Shown piece after piece: positions 54,647 to 62,871 of a stretch of DNA of 64,000 bases. How positions within the stretch are numbered: position 1 is the first letter of the stretch; every line of letters starts with the position of its first letter. The translations under genes were made by a program, and so were the position numbers. This DNA is from Marinobacter sediminum (GTDB lineage: Bacteria; Pseudomonadota; Gammaproteobacteria; Pseudomonadales; Oleiphilaceae). Location of the stretch: NCBI RefSeq assembly GCF_023657445.1, contig NZ_JAGTWY010000001.1:868001-932000 (forward strand), read 5' to 3'. The notes under the pieces were generated by a model. It saw only the letters and a list, made by a program, of their open reading frames with translations. It had not been told where the DNA came from and searched no databases.

Positions 54647-55114
54647 TTAACGCTCCTTGTCGGCAAAGAAGGTGGCCTGAACGGTCTCGCTAATATGCCC
54701 GGAGTGACCGCTTTTCAGAGCTGTGCGGATCAGGTGAATATAGGTCGACAGGTCTTTCTTTACCGAAGGCGGCAGATTTCCTCCGGCCTGGTCCGGGTCG
54801 TGTCCGGATTCACGGGTAAGATAAGCCGGTGCCGGGGCGCTAAGGCGAACAAAGGCGGTACGAGTGAGTACGGCCTGATCCAGAGCTTCCTGACGGATGG
54901 TGTCCACGTATCGGAGCAGCCCTTCTTCCTCAAGCCACAGCAGGGCCCCGAAACAGGCCATATGCCGTTTGCTGTGTAGCCCGAATTCATCCGGTTCGTC
55001 CGGGCCTGCTATATCCTCGACGAACAGGTTTACCCTTCTTGGAAAGGCCCCATAGAGCTGCACCAGTGCAATGGCAACATCTTTATAAAACTCCTCGACG
55101 TGAATGTCCGCCAT
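54647..55114 (-). CDS. Conserved hypothetical protein, 155 residues
   Basis: I do not recognise a family. The protein is soluble and mainly helical, beginning [20 protein letters not shown] and containing [20 protein letters not shown], a [20 protein letters not shown] segment and a C-terminal helical part; it has one cysteine and no signal peptide. The ATG at 55114 follows CGGAG. It lies 10 bases after the alaA stop, so it is probably co-transcribed with alaA. The [10 protein letters not shown] stretch looks like a winged-helix-type segment, but this is a guess. Confidence 0.7.
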   Translation of the reverse strand: MADIHVEEFYKDVAIALVQLYGAFPRRVNLFVEDIAGPDEPDEFGLHSKRHMACFGALLWLEEEGLLRYVDTIRQEALDQAVLTRTAFVRLSAPAPAYLTRESGHDPDQAGGNLPPSVKKDLSTYIHLIRTALKSGHSGHISETVQATFFADKER

Positions 55115-55124
55115 GAAAACTCCG

Positions 55125-56339
55125 TTACTGCTGATAATTGCCCAGGAAATGTCCAAGCCGCGACATGGCGTCTTCGAGGGTATCCTCCCTGGGCAGGAAC
55201 ACAACGCGCAGGTGCTGCTTGTCGTCGATATTAAAAGCCGAGCCCTGCACCAGCAGAATCTTCTCCTGGATCAGAAGATCCAGCACGAGCTTCTCGTCAT
55301 TGGCGATCGGGAATTTCTTCGGGTCCAGTTTCGGGAAAAGGTAAAGTGCGCCCTGTGGTTTGACGCAACTAACACCGGGAATATCGTTCAACATCCGCCA
55401 GGCCGTCTCGCGCTGTTCAAATAGCCGTCCGCCCGGGGCCACCAGGTCATTAATGGACTGGTATCCACCGAGTGCGGTCTGAATGGCAAGCTGGGCGGGA
55501 ACGTTGGCGCACAGGCGCATGTTGGAAAGCATTTCAATACCCTCCATCAGGTCTGTTGCCCGATGCTTGGCGCCACTGATGATCATCCAGCCAGAGCGGT
55601 ACCCGGCCGCCCGATAGTTCTTTGAAAGGCCATTGTAGGTAAAAAAGAGCACGTCATCCGCCAAAGACGCGGTAGACACATGGGTGGTGCCATCGTAAAG
55701 AATCTTGTCGTAGATCTCGTCCGACAAAACGATGAGGTTGTGTTGACGGGCCAGTTCGATGACCTGTTCAAGCAACTCCGTGGAATAGACAGCGCCCGTG
55801 GGGTTATTCGGGTTGATCAGAACGATGGCCCGGGTGCGTCGGGTGATTTTCTTGCGGATGTCATCGATATCAGGGAACCAGTCCTGCTGTTCGTCACATC
55901 GATAGTGCACCGGCTTGCCACTGGATAGGGTCACGGCTGCGGTCCAGAGGGGGTAATCCGGTGCCGGGATCAGGACTTCATCGCCGGTATTCAGCATCGC
56001 CTGCATGGTCATCACGATCAGTTCGCTGACGCCGTTGCCGAGGAAAATATCATCGATATCGACCTTGTCGATACCACGCTGCTGACAATAGTGCATCACG
56101 GCCTTACGGGCAGAAAACAGGCCTTTGGATTCAACATAGCCCTGAGCCTGGTGCATGTTGTAGATGACGTCCTGCTGAATTTCTTCCGGAACATCCAGTT
56201 CAAACGCGGCAGGGTTGCCGATATTGAGTTTGAGTACCCGGTGGCCTTCCTCTTCGAGGCGACGCGCTTCCCGCAGAACTACGCCACGTATTTCGTAACA
56301 CACGTTATCCAGCTTGGCGGATTTGTAGTAGTTCTGCAT
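55125..56339 (-). CDS. alaA: Pyridoxal phosphate aminotransferase, AlaA type
   Basis: Class I/II aminotransferase, most like E. coli AlaA, which makes alanine from pyruvate and glutamate. The 404-residue protein shows NIGNPAAFELD, NPNNPTGAVYS (PLP contact), SDEIYDKILYDG and NGLSKNYRAAGYRSGW with the PLP-binding Lys. The starting MQNYYKSAKLDNVCYEIRG matches AlaA. It leads a two-gene unit with the hypothetical gene downstream. Confidence 0.92.
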   Translation of the reverse strand: MQNYYKSAKLDNVCYEIRGVVLREARRLEEEGHRVLKLNIGNPAAFELDVPEEIQQDVIYNMHQAQGYVESKGLFSARKAVMHYCQQRGIDKVDIDDIFLGNGVSELIVMTMQAMLNTGDEVLIPAPDYPLWTAAVTLSSGKPVHYRCDEQQDWFPDIDDIRKKITRRTRAIVLINPNNPTGAVYSTELLEQVIELARQHNLIVLSDEIYDKILYDGTTHVSTASLADDVLFFTYNGLSKNYRAAGYRSGWMIISGAKHRATDLMEGIEMLSNMRLCANVPAQLAIQTALGGYQSINDLVAPGGRLFEQRETAWRMLNDIPGVSCVKPQGALYLFPKLDPKKFPIANDEKLVLDLLIQEKILLVQGSAFNIDDKQHLRVVFLPREDTLEDAMSRLGHFLGNYQQ

Positions 56340-56541
56340 AAGACCCGGGTTTCCTTCATCTGAGTGCGGAAAATAAGATTTGCCGTAGGGCAGGCCTTTA
56401 TTCTAGCGGAGCGAAGGGCGCGGGCAACAGGGTAATTATGATGAATTGTGGCGTAGTCAGGGATATTTAGCGGGCAAAGCTGAAGTCAATTTTCAGATAG
56501 CTCCTCTCAGGGACCGGAAAGTCGTGTATTTCCCAAAAGAG

Positions 56542-56566
56542 TTGTGCACAATATAAATGTGCAAAA
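56542..56566. promoter_or_regulatory. Repeat upstream of gpx, candidate OhrR operator
   Basis: TTGTGCACAA (a palindrome at 56542-56551) is followed by a second TGTGCA at 56558-56563, within AT-rich DNA 30-54 bases before the gpx start. OhrR-type proteins bind AT-rich inverted repeats near their target promoters, and an OhrR-like gene follows gpx. The match to known OhrR sites is loose. Confidence 0.35.
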
Positions 56567-56595
56567 TACAAAATACAGAAAAATGGAGAGCTGCC

Positions 56596-57081
56596 GTGTC
56601 TGAACAAAGCATTTACGATTTCACCGTGAGCGATATCAAGGGCAATGAAAAAAGCATGGCCGACTATCAGGGCAAAGTACTTCTGATCGTCAATACTGCA
56701 AGCAAATGTGGGTTCACACCCCAGCTTGAAGGGTTGCAGGGCCTGCATGCCGAGCTGGGCGACCGTGGTCTGGAGGTACTGGGTTTTCCCTGTAATCAGT
56801 TTATGAACCAGGATCCGGGCAATAATGATTCAATCAGTGAGTTCTGCAGCCTCAATTACGGTGTAGATTTCCCGATGTTCTCGAAGATTGAGGTCAATGG
56901 GGATGGCGCTCACCCGCTCTTCCAGTTTTTGAAAAAAGAAGCGAAGGGGGTGATGGGATCCGAGAAGGTTAAATGGAACTTCACCAAGTTTCTGATTGGC
57001 CGGGATGGAAAAGTGATTCGTCGTTATCCGCCGACAGCCAAGCCGCAGGACATTCGAAAAGACATCGAGAACTTACTGTAA
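56596..57081 (+). CDS. Glutathione peroxidase family protein
   Basis: Reduces hydroperoxides. The 161-residue protein has peroxidatic Cys38 in [11 protein letters not shown], the Gln/second-Cys segment [15 protein letters not shown] and the Trp-Asn motif [10 protein letters not shown]. The Cys (not selenocysteine) form with the second cysteine suggests it may use thioredoxin rather than glutathione, as in BtuE-type enzymes. The start is GTG at 56596 after GGAGAG. An OhrR-type regulator follows after two bases, so peroxide control is likely. Confidence 0.92.
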   Translation: MSEQSIYDFTVSDIKGNEKSMADYQGKVLLIVNTASKCGFTPQLEGLQGLHAELGDRGLEVLGFPCNQFMNQDPGNNDSISEFCSLNYGVDFPMFSKIEVNGDGAHPLFQFLKKEAKGVMGSEKVKWNFTKFLIGRDGKVIRRYPPTAKPQDIRKDIENLL

Positions 57082-57083
57082 TC

Positions 57084-57551
57084 ATGGATGCCTCAAATGA
57101 TCTGCTGGCTCTGGATAACCAGATCTGTTTTGCCCTTTATGCGGCGAGCAGGGAAATAACTGCGCGTTATCGCCCACTGCTGGCAGATCTTGAGCTGACC
57201 TATCCCCAGTATCTGGTGATGCTTGTGCTCTGGGAGCAGGAACTTGCGGGGAATGTCACTCGCGTTTCGAGCCTGGGGAAACGGCTGCGCCTTGATTCAG
57301 GCACGCTGACGCCCTTGCTTAAGAGACTGGCTGATCGTGGGCTGGTTCTCAGGCAGAGAAGCACTGAGGATGAACGCGTGGTGACGCTGTCGCTCACCGA
57401 ATCGGGTCGAGCCTTGCGGGCAAAAGCTGAGGCCGTGCCGGGGCGACTTTTGTGTGGGCTTCGGATTGCCCCTGAACGTCTGCTGGCTCTCCGGAAGGAG
57501 CTTAAGGCCGTGCTTATGGCTTTGGAGGAAGAAGGGGAGCCCAGCGGTTGA
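57084..57551 (+). CDS. MarR-family organic peroxide sensor, OhrR-like
   Basis: A 155-residue winged-helix repressor closely resembling OhrR: LDNQICFALYAASREI carries the reactive Cys15 whose oxidation by organic peroxides releases DNA, followed by LELTYPQYLVMLVLWE and RLRLDSGTLTPLLKRL (recognition helix). It begins two bases after gpx. Unusually the partner is a glutathione peroxidase gene, not ohr. Its end overlaps the convergent sensor-kinase gene by 38 bases. Assignment to OhrR is by motif and is strong, but target DNA is inferred. Confidence 0.88.
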   Translation: MDASNDLLALDNQICFALYAASREITARYRPLLADLELTYPQYLVMLVLWEQELAGNVTRVSSLGKRLRLDSGTLTPLLKRLADRGLVLRQRSTEDERVVTLSLTESGRALRAKAEAVPGRLLCGLRIAPERLLALRKELKAVLMALEEEGEPSG

Positions 57552-59850
57552 TGGCTGATTTCAGCTCCTCACGGTTGTAAGGTTTGGTGATGTAGTCATT
57601 CATCCCGGATGCAATACAGTCCTCCCTGTCACCCTGCATAACGTTGGCAGTCACTGCGATAACGGGCAGGTCCTGCCAGTCTTTGTTCTCGCGGATTTTG
57701 CGGGTTGCTTCGTAACCGTCCATCACGGGCATCTGGCAATCCATCAGAACCAGGTCATAGCCCTTGATCTTCAGGGCCTCAAGGGCTCTCTGGCCGTTCT
57801 CGGCATGATCGACCTGGTGCCCCAGCTTTTTCAGAAGGCTGCTGGCAACGAGTTGATTAACCTGATTATCTTCCACAAGCAGGATGTTTAGCGAACGAGA
57901 GGGCAGTTCTTTGGTGGTTTTCTGTGCCTCTCGATCTTTGGGCTCCTTCGGGGTGATTCCGGCGGCCAGACACAGACAGCGGTGCAGTTCACTTCTGCGC
58001 AACGGGAGTGAAAGTACCTGCTGACCCGGTTTTCCGGGGCTGACAGTACCTGTGCGGTCAGCCAGGATGACACCTTGTCCGGTCCAGGCATTGGCGAACG
58101 CTATCGCTTCATGATCTTCGGCAGTCGCCGCAACCACCAGAATGCCTTCCGGGTACCTGCTTGCGCCCCGGACCGGGATATCCCATGCCCTCAGTTGTGA
58201 CTCAATGGCGAGCCTGTGAGGGTTGTTGGGTGGAATGGACATGGCCACGCCGGTATCCCGAAGCCTGGCTGCGAAGTCGGGCAGACCTTGTGAACCGCTA
58301 TCGTCATGGAGCGGAAGGGGAAGGGTTACGGTAAAGTGAGTGCCGCTTCCTTCCCGGGAATCCACCAGGATTTGACCGTGCATGCGTTCAACCAGCTGGC
58401 GGCACAGTGTCAGGCCAAGGCCAGTGCCGCCATAGAGTCGTGTGGTATCTGCATCCGCCTGAGAAAAGGGGGAAAAAATACGGTGTAATCCCTCGTTGGA
58501 CATGCCAATACCGGTGTCGATGACGTCAATGCGCAAACTGCCGCCCGAATAAGTGGTCTTAATGCGCACCGAGCCCCCTTCGGTAAATTTGATTGCGTTA
58601 CTTAGCAGGTTGTTAAGGATCTGCCTTGTCCGGGTGGGGTCACCCAGGAAGCTTTCCGGAAGGGTGGGGTCGATCTCGTTTACCAGATCAATGTGTTTCC
58701 TTCGAGCCTGCTGGGCGTGCAGGGTGGTGCAGTCTTCAATCAGGTCTCGGATGCTGAAAGGTATGTTTTCCAGGCTGAGCTTACCGGCCTCAACCTTGGA
58801 AATGTCGAGGATGTCATTCAGCAAAGAAAGCAGGCTTTCACAGGCATTCAGGGCAATTTCCAGGCGGTTGCGTTGTCCGGTATCCAGATTGCCTTCAAGT
58901 GCAAGGCCCAGCATGCCGAGCACGCCATTGAGCGGTGTCCGGATTTCATGGCTCATACTGGCGAGGAAATTGGCCCGGCCCCTGGCTCGACGAACTGCAT
59001 CCTCTTTGGCTTTTACCAGTGCCCGGTTGCCGCGCTGAAGGGCGTCGCTCTTTTCCGAGATCTGGCGGGTACGGTCTTCAACTTCCCGCTCCAGCTGGCT
59101 GGAGTAATTCTTCATCGCGCTTTCGGCGGTTCGGAGTTGGGCAAGGGTGGCATCCATGGTCTGGAGGTGCTGATTTATTATCCCTACCATGGCTCCGATT
59201 TCGTCTTCCTGATGGTTGGCAGGAACCGGCAATCGGACCTTTTCCGGTGTGCTGGGCTTAACCTGGCTCAGGGCACTAATCACATTCAACATCGGCCTGG
59301 TAAGCACCATGAAAAAGAGGCCCAGCAAGGCTACCGATAAAATAAGGCTCTTGAGCAGGCCGCTGATCAGTGTGTAGCTCGCGCGTTCAAGGAACTGAAG
59401 GCCGTAGTGATAGGTGTCTATGGTGATAATCAGCTGACCCAGGGGCAGGTCTTCAAGCTGGGGTACCCGGAGTTCCTGGCTGAAGACCCGGCTTGAGCCG
59501 AACATCAGATCGCTGGCCCATCGATACGGTGAAACCGGGCTGCTTTGGCTGGCCGCGGCCATAGTCTGCCCTTCACTGTCAGTTATTCTGACATCAATGG
59601 TCGCCGGATGGCGAAGCAGGCCGTCAAGCAGCTCCTCGGCGAGCCGGACATCAATGTTGTAGGCAATCTGGGAGGCAGGGCTGACACTAATGTCGATCAA
59701 TGCCCGGACTTCTGCCGCCATGGCATCCCGGGCATTGAAATAATCCAGAGTGATCTGCGCGATGTTGAGGATCAGACCCAGCGCCATGGCGACCAATACC
59801 GTATCTCGGGTGAGCCGGTAGGAAAGCCGCTGTCTGAAGCCTTTGATCAC
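57514..59850 (-). CDS. Hybrid sensor histidine kinase/response regulator
   Basis: A 778-residue membrane kinase. Order: helix near residue 20, periplasmic sensor (about 40-155), second helix (about 165-185), HAMP-like linker, coiled coil (YSSQLEREVEDRTRQISEKS), phosphoacceptor His in SMSHEIRTPLNG, ATPase domain with NLLSNAIKF and GTGLGLTLC, a degenerate receiver-like region (about 520-630), and a full receiver LVLMDCQMPVMDGYEA at the C-terminus. It resembles BarA but has no C-terminal Hpt domain, so a separate phosphotransfer protein is needed. GTG start at 59850; a membrane-anchored hypothetical gene lies 15 bases upstream. Confidence 0.9.
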   Translation of the reverse strand: MIKGFRQRLSYRLTRDTVLVAMALGLILNIAQITLDYFNARDAMAAEVRALIDISVSPASQIAYNIDVRLAEELLDGLLRHPATIDVRITDSEGQTMAAASQSSPVSPYRWASDLMFGSSRVFSQELRVPQLEDLPLGQLIITIDTYHYGLQFLERASYTLISGLLKSLILSVALLGLFFMVLTRPMLNVISALSQVKPSTPEKVRLPVPANHQEDEIGAMVGIINQHLQTMDATLAQLRTAESAMKNYSSQLEREVEDRTRQISEKSDALQRGNRALVKAKEDAVRRARGRANFLASMSHEIRTPLNGVLGMLGLALEGNLDTGQRNRLEIALNACESLLSLLNDILDISKVEAGKLSLENIPFSIRDLIEDCTTLHAQQARRKHIDLVNEIDPTLPESFLGDPTRTRQILNNLLSNAIKFTEGGSVRIKTTYSGGSLRIDVIDTGIGMSNEGLHRIFSPFSQADADTTRLYGGTGLGLTLCRQLVERMHGQILVDSREGSGTHFTVTLPLPLHDDSGSQGLPDFAARLRDTGVAMSIPPNNPHRLAIESQLRAWDIPVRGASRYPEGILVVAATAEDHEAIAFANAWTGQGVILADRTGTVSPGKPGQQVLSLPLRRSELHRCLCLAAGITPKEPKDREAQKTTKELPSRSLNILLVEDNQVNQLVASSLLKKLGHQVDHAENGQRALEALKIKGYDLVLMDCQMPVMDGYEATRKIRENKDWQDLPVIAVTANVMQGDREDCIASGMNDYITKPYNREELKSAINRWAPLLPPKP

Positions 59851-59865
59851 GAGTAGTTGCTGCCC

Positions 59866-60639
59866 TTAGTCGTCGTAGTCTGCCTTTTTCTTCCATTCAT
59901 CGTCATGAAGGAAGGTATCCCATTCCCGATCGAGCTTGGATTGTGACTCGGAAATGGCGGTATCTTTGCCTTCAGAACTTATGGCTTCCAGCTCCTTGAT
60001 GCGGGTGCGGAAGCTTTTGACCGCTTTCATTGCCAGTGGGTTTTCACGGGATTTGCCCATTTCGGTGCTGGCCAGGTGGTAGGCATGTATAGCCTTACGG
60101 ATCTGATTCTGTTTGACATAATCCCGAGCCTGGAAAACATGCAGGTCGGCGTGCGTCTTGTGAACCAGAAACAGGACATACTTGAGGTTCTTCTTGGCGG
60201 TTGAAGTATCAACGCGCCCGCTCTTGTGCATCGCCTCAATCATCTTGAATAAGTTCTGTAGAAGCTCCTTAACATGGGCGGACTTCTCCGGAGAATCGAT
60301 CTTGACGGGTGTTCGGGGGTCCCGCTTTTCGACGATCTCGTTCTTGAGGTGCTGGGCGGACTCTTGCCATTTTTTTACAGGCAGATCCGATTTCAGCCTC
60401 GTAAGTTCAGCGCAGGCATCCTCCATGCGTTTGATCAGCAGGAGTTTCAGATCAGCACTCAGATATTGCCCCGGAATCTCCGAAAGTAGGCTATGGGCTC
60501 TCTTGTAGGCGTCTTCCTGAGCGGTAATCTTACGAACACGCTCGATACGGGCGCGTTCGCGCATCTGACTAAGAACGATGATGACGATCGAGACGGTAAC
60601 GACGGCCGCCAGCAAAAGGACAATCGTAGTGGTATCCAT
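59866..60639 (-). CDS. Membrane-anchored hypothetical protein upstream of the kinase
   Basis: A 257-residue protein with one N-terminal helix (IVLLLAAVVTVSIVIIVLS) followed by a long, highly charged, helical cytoplasmic part rich in Lys, Arg, Glu and Leu, with TPR-like helical spacing in places (NQIRKAIHAYHLASTEMGKS). The C-terminal 20 residues are very acidic and lysine-rich. I recognise no named family. It lies 15 bases before the sensor kinase on the same strand, so a role in that signalling pathway or in anchoring it is possible but unproven. Confidence 0.7.
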   Translation of the reverse strand: MDTTTIVLLLAAVVTVSIVIIVLSQMRERARIERVRKITAQEDAYKRAHSLLSEIPGQYLSADLKLLLIKRMEDACAELTRLKSDLPVKKWQESAQHLKNEIVEKRDPRTPVKIDSPEKSAHVKELLQNLFKMIEAMHKSGRVDTSTAKKNLKYVLFLVHKTHADLHVFQARDYVKQNQIRKAIHAYHLASTEMGKSRENPLAMKAVKSFRTRIKELEAISSEGKDTAISESQSKLDREWDTFLHDDEWKKKADYDD

Positions 60640-60897
60640 GTTGTCAGTATTGACTCCGGCTTCGGGCTCAAATGGAGGCTGGTGGGTGAAACCGGCCTCA
60701 AAATACCGATACTTTTCAGTAAGTGACAGAAAGAGTAGCAGAGATGGGGCATTGAAACCGTTTAGAAATGTGAAAGATCGAAGGGCTTTTATTTAGATTA
60801 TGAATGCAGTATGTCGATAATATTGTCGTTATGAATGACGGTTGATAAGGTTAAGTGGCAATAAAGAATGTTTTTCGCGTAAAGCCCGGAGTAACTC

Positions 60898-61908
60898 ATG
60901 GACATTTCCCGCGTTGATCTTAATCTGCTTGTCTATCTGGACGTATTGTTGCGGGAACGCAATGTCACCAAGGCGGCCAATCACCTGGGCATAACCCAAC
61001 CGGCCATGAGCAACGGCCTGAGAAGGCTGCGTGATCTGTTCAGTGATCCTTTGCTGGTCAGAACCAGTGAGGGTATGACTGCTACAGAGCGGGCAAGAGA
61101 GTTGCAGCCGCTGGTGAGAGGAATCCTGTCCGATATTGAACAGGCGGTGCACGAAAAAACACCGTTTTCGGCCCTGGAAAGTCAGCGGGTTTTCCGCATT
61201 ATGGCCAGTGACTATGCGGAATCCTGCCTGATGCCCCGAGTTTTGAGGCGAATCCGTCAGGAGGCTCCCCACGTGACACTGGATGTACTCACCCCCAGTG
61301 ATGTGAGTTTTCTGGATGTGGAACAGGGTCGCCTTGATATGGCCATAAACCGGTTCGACAAGATCCCTCAGTCATTTCATCAGAAGACCCTGTGGACTGA
61401 ATACTTTGCCTGCTTGATGAATGCTCGTAACCCGATTCTGAAGGAGCCGTTCACCCTGGATACCTATCTGGAGGCGAGTCATATCTGGGTCAGTAAAACC
61501 GGCTTTGGTGTTGGTGTTGGGGTTAATCCAAAGGATGTGCAGCGGCTTGGCTGGGTGGATGAAGCGCTCTCAAGAATGGGGCGCAAACGTCAGATTTCGG
61601 TGTTTACCCGGCATTACCAGGTGGCGATGTTGCTGGCCGAGCAGCACGACCTTATTGCGACCTTGCCCTCCCGTGCGGCGTGGTTGCAAAAGGACAACGC
61701 CAATCTGGTGGTCAAGGTCCCACCTTTCGAAATCCCACCCTTTGAATTGAAAATGGCATGGAGTCCGTTGTTGCAGCACAACACGGATCATCAATGGCTA
61801 AGGAAGCTGATTGCCGAGGTGGCTGAAGAAGTAGATACCGAATTTGCACCTTTTGGTGCCCAGTTTGAATCGGCTGAGGCGCCTCGGGCACACCATTCAG
61901 AGCGGTAA
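60898..61908 (+). CDS. LysR-family transcriptional regulator
   Basis: A 336-residue regulator with an N-terminal winged helix (residues 4-62: LLVYLDVLLRERNVTKAANH followed by GITQPAMSNGLRRLRDLF) and a C-terminal ligand-binding domain. The PAMSNGLRRLRDLFSDPLLV wording is like the NodD/LinR/NahR group that senses aromatic or similar compounds. Regulated genes are not evident: neighbours on both sides run the other way. Its end overlaps the convergent GNAT gene by 12 bases. The 258 bases upstream likely hold its promoter. Confidence 0.9.
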   Translation: MDISRVDLNLLVYLDVLLRERNVTKAANHLGITQPAMSNGLRRLRDLFSDPLLVRTSEGMTATERARELQPLVRGILSDIEQAVHEKTPFSALESQRVFRIMASDYAESCLMPRVLRRIRQEAPHVTLDVLTPSDVSFLDVEQGRLDMAINRFDKIPQSFHQKTLWTEYFACLMNARNPILKEPFTLDTYLEASHIWVSKTGFGVGVGVNPKDVQRLGWVDEALSRMGRKRQISVFTRHYQVAMLLAEQHDLIATLPSRAAWLQKDNANLVVKVPPFEIPPFELKMAWSPLLQHNTDHQWLRKLIAEVAEEVDTEFAPFGAQFESAEAPRAHHSER

Positions 61909-62862
61909 TTCCCTGAGTTCAAGAGAACTTCGGCCTGCATCCCACATGCGCTGAAAGCTTTCGGAAAGCAGTTTTACCCGACCGCCATCCGAGAAGTTGG
62001 CAAATCCCTCCGGTTTGTAGAAGTCGTGGCGGTATACCACGCCTTCCCGGTCAACCAGAAGGAAGGGCTGATTTTCCATGGGGTAGTCGTCGTTTGCCAG
62101 CCGTAATTCGATTTTGCTTGGCAGGCGCCTCATTAGCTCCACAAGTTGGTGTCGGCGTTTGACCAGTGGCTTGTCATCGTGAATGAGCAGTCTTACCTCG
62201 CTCAATCGATGCTGGCGCGCCAGGGTGGATATGAGTTCACGGAAGCGGAATCGATCGTACAAATCGTGCTCAAGCAACCGGTCGTAGAGCCAAAGCCGCT
62301 GACCTGCCTGACCGGTCATGGAGTCCATCAGGCCGAGCATGTGACTTTCCCCGGCAAACAGCCAGGTTTGTGAGTCTTGCCCCAGAACCATTGGTTGTTC
62401 CCGCTTTCCCTGCTCCTGTGCAAGTAATGACGGTGCCAGGCAGCGCATGTCGGCGTGTGGAATGCCAGCATCATCGTAAAAATCGGAACAGATGTGAAAG
62501 CCGGATCGCTGATAAAAGGGAATGGCATGTTTCTGGGCTGAAAGTTTCAGTTCATTGAAATGGCCGGCAGCCTCACCGATCAGGTGCTGAAGCAAGGCCT
62601 CACCAATTCCTCGGCCGCGGAACCCGGGCAGGATTGCCATGCGACCAATATGGGCGGTTTCGTCCAGAGTGGAAAACAGTCGGGCCACCCCAACCGGTGT
62701 ATTGTCCGGGAGAACGGCAAGATAATGGTCTGCAATCTCGTCGGTATCGTCCCATTCCAGCGAGGGTGGGACTTTCTGTTCATCAATAAAAACTTGCTGG
62801 CGAATCTCGCGGATATGGTGCGGGGCGAGTTGCCAGCTGTATTTCCTGAATCTCACGGTCAT
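61897..62862 (-). CDS. GNAT acetyltransferase fused to a DUF7931-like domain
   Basis: The 321-residue protein has an N-terminal GNAT domain (residues 5-140) with the acetyl-CoA loop MAILPGFRGRGIGEALL and YQRSGF, and a C-terminal domain of about 170 residues matching the DUF7931 region seen in gammaproteobacteria (LFAGESHMLGLMD ... LLIHDDKPLVKRRHQLVELM), of unknown function. Substrate unknown. It begins 10 bases after the roxA stop, so the two are probably an operon. An in-frame TTG at 62871 could also serve as start. Confidence 0.85.
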   Translation of the reverse strand: MTVRFRKYSWQLAPHHIREIRQQVFIDEQKVPPSLEWDDTDEIADHYLAVLPDNTPVGVARLFSTLDETAHIGRMAILPGFRGRGIGEALLQHLIGEAAGHFNELKLSAQKHAIPFYQRSGFHICSDFYDDAGIPHADMRCLAPSLLAQEQGKREQPMVLGQDSQTWLFAGESHMLGLMDSMTGQAGQRLWLYDRLLEHDLYDRFRFRELISTLARQHRLSEVRLLIHDDKPLVKRRHQLVELMRRLPSKIELRLANDDYPMENQPFLLVDREGVVYRHDFYKPEGFANFSDGGRVKLLSESFQRMWDAGRSSLELRELPL

Positions 62863-62871
62863 GGCGAGCAA

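Noticed and set aside
57084..57551. Generic MarR drug-efflux regulator
   Set aside because: The CFALYAASR motif with Cys15 is specific to the OhrR group, and the neighbour is a peroxidase.
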